DNA of 64,000 nt from an uncultured Oscillibacter sp. (lineage in GTDB: Bacteria > Bacillota > Clostridia > Oscillospirales > Oscillospiraceae). This document shows positions 57,129 to 64,000 of this stretch, one piece after another. The translations under genes and the position numbers were made by a program. Under the pieces are notes generated by a model, which worked only from the letters and a program-made list of their open reading frames with translations, was not told the origin of the DNA and searched no databases. The stretch spans positions 124,001-188,000 of the forward strand of contig CAJUCO010000001.1 in assembly GCA_910585245.1 (NCBI GenBank). Reading direction: 5' to 3'. Positions within the stretch are counted from its first letter, which is position 1; each line of letters opens with the position of its first letter.

Positions 57129-57725
57129 TCAGCCGCCGCTGATGATCTCCATACGGTCCATGGAGCGGCAGTGCTCCGCCGTCATAATGGCGTCCAACTC
57201 CATTGCGGCATTTTCAATGGTATCATTGATGACAAAATAGTGATATACACCGGCGGTCCGGCACTCCACTTTGGCCCGAAGCAGCCGTTTCTCAATCTTC
57301 TCCGGACTGTCTGTGCCCCGGAGGGTCAGACGGCGGGCCAATTCCTCCCAACTGGGGGGGGCAATGAAAATCAAAATCGCCTCAGGACGCTTTTGGGCAA
57401 TTTGCAAGGCGCCCTGTACGTCAATTTCCAAAATCACATCCCGGCCTGCGGCCATAGCCTCGTCCACAAAGCGCTTGGGGGTGCCGTAGAAATTGCCCAC
57501 ATACTCCGCATACTCCAAGAAGGCGTCCTGGGCCATCCACTCGTGGAAGGTGTCCACGTCCAGGAAATGGTAGTGAACGCCGTTCTCTTCCCCCACCCGT
57601 GGCGGGCGGGTAGTGGCGGAAACAGAAACATATACGTCTCTCCGTTTTTCCAGCAATACTTTCAGCACGCTGCCCTTTCCCACGCCGGAAGGGCCGGACA
57701 CGATGAACGTCTTTCCCCTTTTCAT
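57129..57725 (-). CDS. gmk: guanylate kinase
   Basis: A 198-residue kinase converting GMP to GDP. P-loop VSGPSGVGKGSVLKVLL, GMP-binding SVSATTRPPRVGEENGVHYH, and DVILEIDVQGALQI plus IFIAPPSWEELARRL. ATG 57725 overlaps the remA stop. Confidence 0.96.
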   Translation of the reverse strand: MKRGKTFIVSGPSGVGKGSVLKVLLEKRRDVYVSVSATTRPPRVGEENGVHYHFLDVDTFHEWMAQDAFLEYAEYVGNFYGTPKRFVDEAMAAGRDVILEIDVQGALQIAQKRPEAILIFIAPPSWEELARRLTLRGTDSPEKIEKRLLRAKVECRTAGVYHYFVINDTIENAAMELDAIMTAEHCRSMDRMEIISGG

Positions 57726-57961
57726 GCTTCCTCCTGTTCCCCCGCGCCGAATTTCTCCGGCGGCAAGGCTGATAAGATCACATGGTCACTGTCCATGATA
57801 AAAATGGATGCGGTCTTTCGTCCATAAGTGGCGTCAATGAGCATCCCCCGCTCCCGGCTCTCCTGGGTCATGCGGCGAATAGGGGCGGAGTCGGGGCCAA
57901 CAATGGCCACCACCCGCTCCCGGGAGACCATGCTTCCAAAACCGATGTTGATGAATTCCAT
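57722..57961 (-). CDS. remA: DUF370/RemA family DNA-binding regulator
   Basis: A 79-residue protein: MEFINIGFGSMVSRERVVAI, VGPDSAPIRRMTQESRERGM, LIDATYGRKTASIFIMDSDH. In Bacillus RemA forms rings that bind repeated DNA sites and activates matrix and osmoprotection genes. Start ATG 57961 with GGAGTG upstream. Conserved yicC-remA-gmk-rpoZ order. Confidence 0.92.
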   Translation of the reverse strand: MEFINIGFGSMVSRERVVAIVGPDSAPIRRMTQESRERGMLIDATYGRKTASIFIMDSDHVILSALPPEKFGAGEQEEA

Positions 57962-57963
57962 AC

Positions 57964-58845
57964 TCACTCCACGTTCTGCACCTGTTCCCGCATTTTTTCT
58001 ACCTCAGCCTTCAAGTTCACCACCACCTGAGCAATAGAGACGTCTCCACACTTGGAGCCGATGGTGTTGGCCTCCCGGTTGACCTCCTGAATCAGGAAAT
58101 CCATTTTTCGCCCCATGGGTTCCGTGGACTCCAGCATGGACCTAAGCTGAGCCGTGTGGCTCCGCAATCGGACGGTCTCCTCGTCCACAGCCACTTTATC
58201 TGCGTAAATCGCCGCCTCCGTGAGGATTCGCTGAGGGTCCACCGAGGCGCTTTGCAGCACATCCTGCATCCGGGCGGTGAGCTTGGCCCGGTATTCCGCC
58301 ACCGTCTCCGGAGAGCGGGCCTCCACCTGGGTGGTGTAATCCTCAATGGAGGTAAGGCGATTGCCGATGTCTTCCGCCAATCGAGTTCCCTCCACTCCGC
58401 GCATATCGTTGAAGGCGGCCAAGGCCGCATCCAATACGGCGCACAGATCAGCGCTGACGGTCTCCAGGTCCTCGTCCGCCTTGGTAACGGCAAGCACGTC
58501 CGGAAACCGGGCCAGGACTTCCGGCGTCGCCTTGTACGCCACGGCGCCGCTGACTTCCGCCAGCTCATACAGCGCGGCGGCGTACTGACCTGCCAACTCC
58601 CGGTTGACACTCACCTTGGTCACGTCTGCGGCAGAGGCGTCCACGGTGACAAAGACATCCACCTTTCCACGGGAGACCGCCCGCTGGACTCGCTGCTTCA
58701 AGGCATCCTCGGCAAAGATATACAGCCGGGGCATTTTCACCACGCAGTCCAGATAACGGTTGTTAACCGCCCGAACCTCCACAGTGATATCCCGACTGTT
58801 CCGCGTCTGTCTCGCCCGGCCATAGCCGGTCATGCTTTTGATCAT
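57964..58845 (-). CDS. yicC: YicC/YloC family endoribonuclease
   Basis: A 293-residue protein: IKSMTGYGRARQTRNSRDIT, VEVRAVNNRYLDCVVKMPRL, GKVDVFVTVD, and C-terminal RKMDFLIQEVNREANTIGSK and then CGDVSIAQVVVNLKAEVEKM. YicC proteins are RNA endonucleases. RBS GGGGGAAA with ATG 58845. Confidence 0.95.
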   Translation of the reverse strand: MIKSMTGYGRARQTRNSRDITVEVRAVNNRYLDCVVKMPRLYIFAEDALKQRVQRAVSRGKVDVFVTVDASAADVTKVSVNRELAGQYAAALYELAEVSGAVAYKATPEVLARFPDVLAVTKADEDLETVSADLCAVLDAALAAFNDMRGVEGTRLAEDIGNRLTSIEDYTTQVEARSPETVAEYRAKLTARMQDVLQSASVDPQRILTEAAIYADKVAVDEETVRLRSHTAQLRSMLESTEPMGRKMDFLIQEVNREANTIGSKCGDVSIAQVVVNLKAEVEKMREQVQNVE

Positions 58846-58888
58846 GGTGATTTCCCCCTAATTTTAAATCGCGGTAACTCATCTCGCC

Positions 58889-59311
58889 TCAGCGCGGCAT
58901 CTTGTCAACGCACTGGGAACAGATATAGCAAGCGCCGCCACAGGCCCCACAAGTTCCGCAGACACCGCAGACCTCACAAAACACGTAGCCAGCTGCCAGA
59001 CTCAAACAGAACTTTTCGGCAAACAGCGTGCCAAAGGGCTTTCCATCCGGCCGGTACCGGGTCCCCTTTCGCATCCGCTCCACCGTCTGGCGGTACTCCG
59101 GATTTTCCGGCTCCATCCGCGCGGCCACCTCATAGTGCCGCTGGGCCTCATCCATCCAGCCCCGGCGATAGTAGACCGCACCCATGAGAAAATACCACTC
59201 CGCGCCCCGGCTTCGGACGCGCTCCAAAAGCATTTCCCCACCAACCGGATCTCCTCTATGGATCGCGGCGCGAACTTCAGAAAAAACGCCGCTTTCCATA
59301 TTCTCGCTCAC
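58889..59311 (-). CDS. TPR-like Cys-rich protein, J-domain-less paralogue of the next gene
   Basis: A ~140-residue protein. The TPR-like part (VFSEVRAAIHRGDPVGGEML, then GAEWYFLMGAVYYRRGWMDE and AQRHYEVAARMEPENPEYRQ) and the linker FGTLFAEKFCLSLAA align with the C-terminal half of the DnaJ-type protein encoded just upstream. The tail has eight cysteines (VFCEVCGVCGTCGACGGACY and then ICSQC). GTG 59311 after AAGGCGG, or ATG 59299. Looks like a tandem duplicate that lost its J domain. Function unknown. Confidence 0.75.
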   Translation of the reverse strand: MSENMESGVFSEVRAAIHRGDPVGGEMLLERVRSRGAEWYFLMGAVYYRRGWMDEAQRHYEVAARMEPENPEYRQTVERMRKGTRYRPDGKPFGTLFAEKFCLSLAAGYVFCEVCGVCGTCGACGGACYICSQCVDKMPR

Positions 59312-59324
59312 AGTACCGCCTTTT

Positions 59325-59933
59325 TCAGATACAGCAACAGTAACCGCCGTTGCAGAGTGTATAGGCACAGCAAAGAGTCAGGCAGGGATTTCCGGCACAG
59401 AGGGTGCCAAAAGGTTCTCCTCCAGGGCGGTAGGGCGACCCGTTTTGCATCAGGTGCAAGGCCTGCCGGTACTCCAGGTTGTCCGGCTCCATCTGACAGG
59501 CGGTCTGGTAATACCGCAAGGCCTCGTCCATCCAGCCCCGGCGGTAACACACCGCTCCTTTGAGGAAGTTCCACTCCGCGCCATGGTTATTGACGTTGTT
59601 TAAAAGCGCCTCAGCCCGGGCGATATCGCCCAGCTGAATGGCGGCCCGGACCTGGTGGAGAACGGAGGAACCGCCGGGACGGTAGGACTGTTGCCAACCT
59701 CCACCATAGCTGGAGCCAGGCCCCGCCGCTCTGCTTCCGCCGCCGCTGCGCCGCTTGTTGATCTCTTCATAAGCGGCGTTGATTTCCTTCATTTTTTCCT
59801 GAGCCAGGTCCGCCAGGGGGTTGTCATGGTAGTTGTCGGGGTGGTATTTTCTCGCCAGTTCCCGATACGCCCGTTTGACTTCCTCGTCAGTGGCGCTTTC
59901 CGAAATACCGAGTACCTGATAGGGATCGTTCAT
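59325..59933 (-). CDS. J-domain protein with TPR-like and Cys-rich C-terminus
   Basis: A 202-residue protein. The J domain (MNDPYQVLGISESATDEEVK, then ELARKYHPDNYHDN with the HPD triad) is followed by a Gly/Ser linker, a TPR-like segment (VLHQVRAAIQLGDIARAEAL, WNFLKGAVCYRRGWMDEALR) and a cysteine-rich end (CLTLCCAYTLCNGGYCCC). J domains stimulate DnaK. ATG 59933 overlaps the DUF5685 stop (ATGA). Probably a co-chaperone acting with its neighbour; substrate unknown. Confidence 0.88.
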   Translation of the reverse strand: MNDPYQVLGISESATDEEVKRAYRELARKYHPDNYHDNPLADLAQEKMKEINAAYEEINKRRSGGGSRAAGPGSSYGGGWQQSYRPGGSSVLHQVRAAIQLGDIARAEALLNNVNNHGAEWNFLKGAVCYRRGWMDEALRYYQTACQMEPDNLEYRQALHLMQNGSPYRPGGEPFGTLCAGNPCLTLCCAYTLCNGGYCCCI

Positions 59934-60820
59934 GTGTTGTTCTCCTGTGTTTCTCTCTTGTCTCCTCCGCCTCTGCGGAAGGTCCCGTCCAACACCGCCT
60001 TTCCCACACGGAAAAGCCCGGTATAGAGGGTGTTTTTCAAAACCGGCGTCCAGACGCCGAAGTTCCACAGTTCAAAAGCGGTGGCCATCATATGGATGGA
60101 TTGATCCAGGGTAGCGGCAAAGCTCCGGCGGGCTTCCTCCGTCCAGACGCCGCCGGTCAGGCCGTAGCGCAAGGCCACAGGGTTATAATTCCCGGAGGCG
60201 GCATCTTTTTTCAGATCATCCGCCGCGTCCACCAGATAGACCCAACGGCCCAGGTGATAAAAAATCTGTTCCAGCACCCGCCGCCGGACCGGCTCGTCCA
60301 CCGCTTGGGCGGCTCCTTGCAGCAGCACGGCAAAGGTGTCCGCCGCCCGGTCCATAGAGGGACATTTTTCCCTCTCCAACCTTGCCAGCAGGTCCAGCTG
60401 AAGTCGGGTGGAGCGGTCGAAGTCCGGCCGAGTGCCGGCGGCCTTCCGGTAGGCCCCCTCCAACACAGCCGAGGCTCCCCGGTATTTCAACCCGTGAATC
60501 CAATCGTGGTCCTCCACGCCGTCCCGAGCCTGCCAGTAGGCCAAAATCACGCTCTCATCCGCCGCCAGGGCCAGGGCCGGACTACTCTCCAGCCGGTCCC
60601 GCCCATGGACGGGATGCGCGGCGCACCTGCCATGGTGAGTTGGACCTTCCTCCGGTCCGGAGAGAAGGATGGCCAAAAAGGTGAAATCGTAATTCAAAAT
60701 AAACCGGGCCGCCGTTCCGTACCGCTCTCCCAGGGTGTGGCAAAGGCCACAATAGGCCCTGGCGAAGCGTTTCCGCTCTTCTTCCGGCAAGTCCTGAGGC
60801 GGCCTGACATAGCCAAACAT
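59930..60820 (-). CDS. DUF5685 family protein
   Basis: A 296-residue soluble, helical protein. The start MFGYVRPPQDLPEEERKRFA, then AYCGLCHTLGERYGTAARF (paired Cys), HHGRCAAHP, and YLVDAADDLKKDAASGNYNP recall isoprenoid-synthase-like helical folds. No function is known. In many Clostridia it is linked to a DnaJ gene, as here. Overlaps neighbours on both sides by one to four bases. Confidence 0.85.
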   Translation of the reverse strand: MFGYVRPPQDLPEEERKRFARAYCGLCHTLGERYGTAARFILNYDFTFLAILLSGPEEGPTHHGRCAAHPVHGRDRLESSPALALAADESVILAYWQARDGVEDHDWIHGLKYRGASAVLEGAYRKAAGTRPDFDRSTRLQLDLLARLEREKCPSMDRAADTFAVLLQGAAQAVDEPVRRRVLEQIFYHLGRWVYLVDAADDLKKDAASGNYNPVALRYGLTGGVWTEEARRSFAATLDQSIHMMATAFELWNFGVWTPVLKNTLYTGLFRVGKAVLDGTFRRGGGDKRETQENNT

Positions 60821-61230
60821 CAGAACAGCCGGACGATGGTAAAGGACAGCCCTCCTCTGGCCCGAAGGCGGCGGTCATAGCCAATGGCCCCCAGAACTCC
60901 CAGGACAAAGCCCGCAAGGGCGGCGGTATACTGAACCGCCACACGGGCAGTCACGGCCACAGCGGCAAAATAACCCAGGAAAAACAGCGCTACAGGGATC
61001 AAATAAACCAGGGCCACAATGCGGAGCATCTTTTTTGTGCTGCTCTCCACCACCACCTTCTGGCCTGGAGCGGCGCCGATGGGGTTCCGGGCTCTTGCGT
61101 GGACCGCCGCGCCGGTGACGCCGCATCCGGCGCACTCCTCACAGTCGTGGCCGCAAGCGGATTTCCGGGGTACGGAGATCTCCGCGTGGCCAGAGTCTAA
61201 AATTCGTTCAACAGTGGCGATTTGTGTCAT
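60820..61230 (-). CDS. RseC/MucC-like SoxR-reducing system protein
   Basis: A 136-residue membrane protein. The N-terminal domain carries SACGHDCEECAGCG (four Cys), then VVVESSTKKMLRIVALVYLI. Two membrane helices follow (VALVYLIPVALFFLGYF and ALAGFVLGVLGAIGY). RseC proteins belong with Rnf-type electron transfer; no rnf genes are near. ATG 61230 after GGAGGAAG. Confidence 0.88.
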   Translation of the reverse strand: MTQIATVERILDSGHAEISVPRKSACGHDCEECAGCGVTGAAVHARARNPIGAAPGQKVVVESSTKKMLRIVALVYLIPVALFFLGYFAAVAVTARVAVQYTAALAGFVLGVLGAIGYDRRLRARGGLSFTIVRLF

Positions 61231-61251
61231 GACTTCCTCCAAATACAGCTC

Positions 61252-62601
61252 TTATCCCACGGGCTCTTCCTCATCCGGTCCGGCATTCGGCTCCTCTTCC
61301 TCCGGTGGCGGGTCCTCCCCGCCCTCTCGGATGGTGACCTGAATCTGATACAGGCCGCTGATGCCTACGTCACCCTTGTTCACGGTTACCTCCGCCGGAA
61401 TGGTATAGGTGCCGGAAGCGGCGGAATAGTCATCCAGATCCACGGTCACAGCCACGTCCTCCCCGGTGAGGGCAGCCACATCCGCCTCTGTACCGAAGAC
61501 TTTTACTTCCAAATTCTCAGTAAGCAGCTCCACACGTTTCCCTTCCGGCAGATTCAGCCAGGAGATGTTCTCCGTGTTTACTGTGGCACTGGTCATGTCC
61601 TTAAAACGAATACGCAAGGCCGCTCGGGTGACGCCGCTGACATTGGTACAGCCCTCCGGCAAGATGATGGGGTAGTTGGTAGTGGTGTAGTTTTCCGAGG
61701 CTGTGGTACCCAACTCTGTTAGATTGTAATTACCAAGCACCAGGGTCTCCACGTTTTTCAGCTCTGTGGCATCGCCGGAGACCGCAATGGTGGAGGGTTC
61801 AATAAAATGCTCGGTGTTCCGCTCACGGCACCCGGGAGCGTCGTTGAAGTTCACAATCAGACGCAGCTCCTTGGTGACGAAGACCGGCAGGGCGGCGTTA
61901 ATATTTTCCACAGAGGAATAAATGCCGGACTTGTCCAAAAGCTGGCCGTTCTTGTCGTAATACTGGAGTTCCAGGTCTCTGGACACCGTCTCCTCCGCGC
62001 CGCCGCCAATGTCTAAGGTGACTTTGGCGTAACTGATGGGGTTGATATCCTCCTGAAGGCCCCGAACTTCCACTTTGGTGTGGGAGAGCTCCACCTGACC
62101 GGCGGAATAGCCCTCCGCCACGTTGCCCACCAGCTCACAGCTGACATCAATGGTCCGGCTGTACAGTTCACTGATGTTCACCCGGGCCATGCTGATGCTG
62201 GCGTCCTCCCGTTGAATGGCGTTATTCCCATATCGGGAGTCTGTGAAGCTGACAACATAGTTGACCCGCTGCACCCCGGCGCTGGTCACATCCAGAAGGC
62301 TGGCGGTAACCCGAATTTTAGACCGGTCCAGACTGGAAATATTCCAGCGGGTGCCCTTCAACTCCAAATCAATGGTCCGGTCCGTGTCCTCATCTACCAG
62401 CATCAGTCCCCGGTCCGTCAGAGTACTCTCATACAAATAGTCAATGGGAATTTCCAAAAACTCCCGGGTCTTGGTTCGTGGCGTGCCGTTTGGGCCGCTG
62501 GTCAGATCGGCGTAGAGCCAGATACCGGCAGCCACAAGAATGGACAAAAGCAAGTAGACAACCCGGCGGCGTCCTGTCTTTTCGTTTTCCACCTTACGCA
62601 C
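61252..62601 (-). CDS. cdaR: YbbR-domain c-di-AMP cyclase regulator CdaR
   Basis: A 449-residue membrane-anchored protein. One N-terminal helix (VVYLLLSILVAAGIWLYADL) precedes four YbbR-type repeats (EIPIDYLYES..., VEVRGLQEDINPISYAKVTL, AVSGDATELKNVETLVLGNY, LEVKVFGTEADVAALTGEDV) and an acidic Pro/Glu tail. It binds CdaA and tunes c-di-AMP production from outside the membrane. GTG 62601 overlaps the cdaA end. Confidence 0.9.
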   Translation of the reverse strand: MRKVENEKTGRRRVVYLLLSILVAAGIWLYADLTSGPNGTPRTKTREFLEIPIDYLYESTLTDRGLMLVDEDTDRTIDLELKGTRWNISSLDRSKIRVTASLLDVTSAGVQRVNYVVSFTDSRYGNNAIQREDASISMARVNISELYSRTIDVSCELVGNVAEGYSAGQVELSHTKVEVRGLQEDINPISYAKVTLDIGGGAEETVSRDLELQYYDKNGQLLDKSGIYSSVENINAALPVFVTKELRLIVNFNDAPGCRERNTEHFIEPSTIAVSGDATELKNVETLVLGNYNLTELGTTASENYTTTNYPIILPEGCTNVSGVTRAALRIRFKDMTSATVNTENISWLNLPEGKRVELLTENLEVKVFGTEADVAALTGEDVAVTVDLDDYSAASGTYTIPAEVTVNKGDVGISGLYQIQVTIREGGEDPPPEEEEPNAGPDEEEPVG

Positions 62602-63466
62602 CTCCGTTCTTCCTGGAGCGCAGCAGGCTCGTCAGGCTGAATTTCTGCTTTTCCGTTCCGGCCTCCTCCTGCGGAAGCAACTCGTTCCGCAGGAGGTTAT
62701 CCAGGGTCTCCGGTTTCAAATGCCGCTTTAGCATTCCGCCGGTGGCCACGGAGATGGAGCCGGTTTCCTCCGACACGATGACCACCACCGCATCGGAGTT
62801 CTCACTCATGCCGATACCGGCCCGGTGCCGCATTCCCAGGTCCCGGGAGAGGTTCACGTTCTTGCTCAAAGGCAGCATACAACCCGCCCCCAGCACCCGC
62901 CCGTGGCGGACGATCACCGCCCCGTCGTGCATAGGCGCTTTGACGAAGAAGATATTTTTCAAAAGTTCGCTGGACACCGACGCGTCCAGCACCGTGCCAC
63001 TGCGCACCATGTCGTCCAACAGAATCTCCCGCTCGAACACAATCAACGCCCCCGTCCGGGACTGGGACATCTCAGAGCAAGCCAGCACGGTTTGCTCAAT
63101 GGTCTGTTCCAACAAGCTGGCATTTTCCGCGTGGGTGAACAGGGCCAGAATCCGGCGGCTGCCCATCTCCTCCAGAATCCGGCGGATCTCCGGCTGAAAC
63201 AGAATGATGAGGGCCAACACGCCCACTTCCACCATGCGGCTCAAAAGATAGTAAATGCCGTTGAGCCCGAAGAGATAGCTCAAAAGCAGCGCCGCCAAAA
63301 AGACGAACAGTCCCTTCAAAAGGCTGGCGGCCTTCGTGGTCTGGACCAAGGTCAGCACTTTATAAATCGCGAACACCATTATGGCGATATCCAGAACGTC
63401 TGTGGCCTCAATGGTCAACAAATACCGGCCAATGATGGCGAAGAGTTCCGTCAGCGTCACGTTCAT
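62594..63466 (-). CDS. cdaA: diadenylate cyclase CdaA
   Basis: A 290-residue membrane cyclase making c-di-AMP from ATP. Three N-terminal helices (VLDIAIMVFAIYKVLTLV, LLKGLFVFLAALLLSYLFG, VEVGVLALIILF) precede the DAC domain with PMHDGAVIVRHGRVL (DGA) and LGMRHRAGIGMSENSDA (RHR). Paired with cdaR; glmM, the usual third gene, is not adjacent. ATG 63466. Confidence 0.96.
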   Translation of the reverse strand: MNVTLTELFAIIGRYLLTIEATDVLDIAIMVFAIYKVLTLVQTTKAASLLKGLFVFLAALLLSYLFGLNGIYYLLSRMVEVGVLALIILFQPEIRRILEEMGSRRILALFTHAENASLLEQTIEQTVLACSEMSQSRTGALIVFEREILLDDMVRSGTVLDASVSSELLKNIFFVKAPMHDGAVIVRHGRVLGAGCMLPLSKNVNLSRDLGMRHRAGIGMSENSDAVVVIVSEETGSISVATGGMLKRHLKPETLDNLLRNELLPQEEAGTEKQKFSLTSLLRSRKNGGA

Positions 63467-63550
63467 TTTTACGTCGTCATCCCTTTCCTCTGTGCCGCCG
63501 GGAAAGCGGCTGTCCCCACCGAGAGAAACGTCAGGTCATGAATACTTTAG

Positions 63551-63579
63551 ATTATATAGAACCTGGCGGTAAAAAGCAA
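63551..63579 (-). promoter_or_regulatory. promoter of cdaA
   Basis: Minus strand TTGCTT (63579-63574), 17-base spacer, consensus TATAAT (63556-63551), 85 bases before cdaA. Confidence 0.8.
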
Positions 63580-63619
63580 GGTAAACCAAGGGAAAATTAC
63601 CGGAAAATTCACGGTCTGT

Positions 63620-64000
63620 TCAGAAAGCCCGCCCCAGAACCCCATGAATCGCCCGGAGCAGACGAGCCACCTCCTCCGGCGTGTTAAAATCAGAGAAGCT
63701 GATTCGGACGGTGCCCGTGTCCAGTGTTCCCACTGTGCGGTGGGCGTAAGGGGCACAGTGAATACCCGCCCGAACGGCGATTCCCCGCTCCGCCAGGGCG
63801 GAGCCGATGGCTTCCACATCCATGCCCTCCGCTGTCAGAGAAAGAACGCCTGCCTGAGATCGAAGGTCCGGGGACACAAAAAGCCGAAGGCCCTGCATAG
63901 CTTCCAGGCCCTGGATCGTCATTTGGGTCAAATGCCGCTCATGAGCCAAAATCTTCTCCAGTCCCCCCCGGCGGACATACCGCACGCCTGCCAGCAGGCC
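63620..64000 (-). CDS. cysteine desulfurase family protein, C-terminal part (cut by window)
   Basis: The frame is open to the window edge. The visible 126 residues are the small domain of a fold-type I PLP enzyme: HERHLTQMTIQGLEAM, GVLSLTAEGMDVEAIGSALA, ERGIAVRAGIHCAPYAHRTV with the reactive-loop Cys, and GTVRISFSDFNTPEEV. The GIHCAP loop is the mark of the selenocysteine-lyase/cysteine desulfurase group in Clostridia. PLP lysine lies outside the window. Confidence 0.88.
   Translation of the reverse strand, partial: GLLAGVRYVRRGGLEKILAHERHLTQMTIQGLEAMQGLRLFVSPDLRSQAGVLSLTAEGMDVEAIGSALAERGIAVRAGIHCAPYAHRTVGTLDTGTVRISFSDFNTPEEVARLLRAIHGVLGRAF

Noticed and set aside
1..64000. CRISPR arrays, tRNA genes, rRNA genes, transposase-type insertion sequences
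   Set aside because: Intergenic regions were read on both strands; no spaced repeats, cloverleaf with CCA end, rRNA core sequence or transposase was seen.

Overview
The window comes from a Gram-positive, endospore-forming anaerobe of the class Clostridia, most likely an Oscillospiraceae relative (Oscillibacter/Flavonifractor/Dysosmobacter type). This is inferred from the fairly high GC, the SpoIIM, SigH, SpoIVA, SpoVM, SipL, YunB, CwlD and CotJ genes, the pyrophosphate-type phosphofructokinase, and the gene order yicC-remA-gmk-rpoZ-priA-def-fmt-rsmB-rlmN-prpC-prkC-rsgA-spoVM. No rRNA, tRNA or CRISPR array was seen. The one RNA gene recognised is RNase P RNA.

Layout. (1) 1-3.55 kb: right end of a prophage with an XhlA-like protein, a small membrane protein, a Tad1-type anti-defence protein, a LLH-type holin, a CHAP endolysin and three uncharacterised phage genes. 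It ends inside a truncated host gene. (2) 3.7-18.8 kb: mostly + strand core genes: yajC, TIGR04086, spoIIM-xerD, ruvC-ruvA-ruvB, an ATPase/SdpI insert, glmM, sigH, trmK-nif3-yebC, rnpB and a VTC-domain gene. (3) 18.9-29.4 kb: a rearranged block. It carries the cotJ operon, a large serine recombinase, ligA-yunB-murD and a CotH gene. Two genes are cut in two here. cotJC has its N-terminal half on the minus strand (19.1-19.5 kb) and its C-terminal half on the plus strand (22.2-22.4 kb). The DUF4956 gene of the VTC-DUF4956-CotH operon has its first 29 codons at 18.8 kb and the rest, inverted, at 28.8-29.4 kb. (4) 29.5-44 kb: cwlD, radA, a tyrosine recombinase, an amidase, fba and pfp back to back, an ECF sigma/anti-sigma pair, coaX, an Ogt-CPCC fusion, spoIVA and an amino-acid ABC transporter. 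(5) 44-64 kb: long minus-strand operons: sipL and spoVM; rsgA up to yicC; a DnaJ/TPR group; rseC; cdaR-cdaA; and the end of a cysteine desulfurase gene.

The most striking signal is the cotJC split. Both breakpoints carry the same layout: a 15-base arm (AAGTTGTTCTTACAT or AAGTTGCACTTTCAT), four bases, a central GC, then cotJC sequence. Put head to head, the two arms make an imperfect inverted repeat symmetric about GC, as expected of the attP site of a large serine integrase. Flipping 19103-22224 would restore a 202-codon CotJC with all five presumed manganese ligands, and would rebuild an attP beside the recombinase. This looks like an attP x attB inversion inside one chromosome, placing a spore-coat manganese catalase under site-specific recombination. 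Whether it is reversible or programmed cannot be told from one sequence.

The window is also rich in spore-envelope functions (SpoVM, SpoIVA, SipL, CotJ, CotH, CwlD, YunB), in Holliday-junction processing (RuvABC, XerD, RadA) and in c-di-AMP and Ser/Thr-phosphorylation signalling (CdaA/CdaR, PrkC/PrpC).
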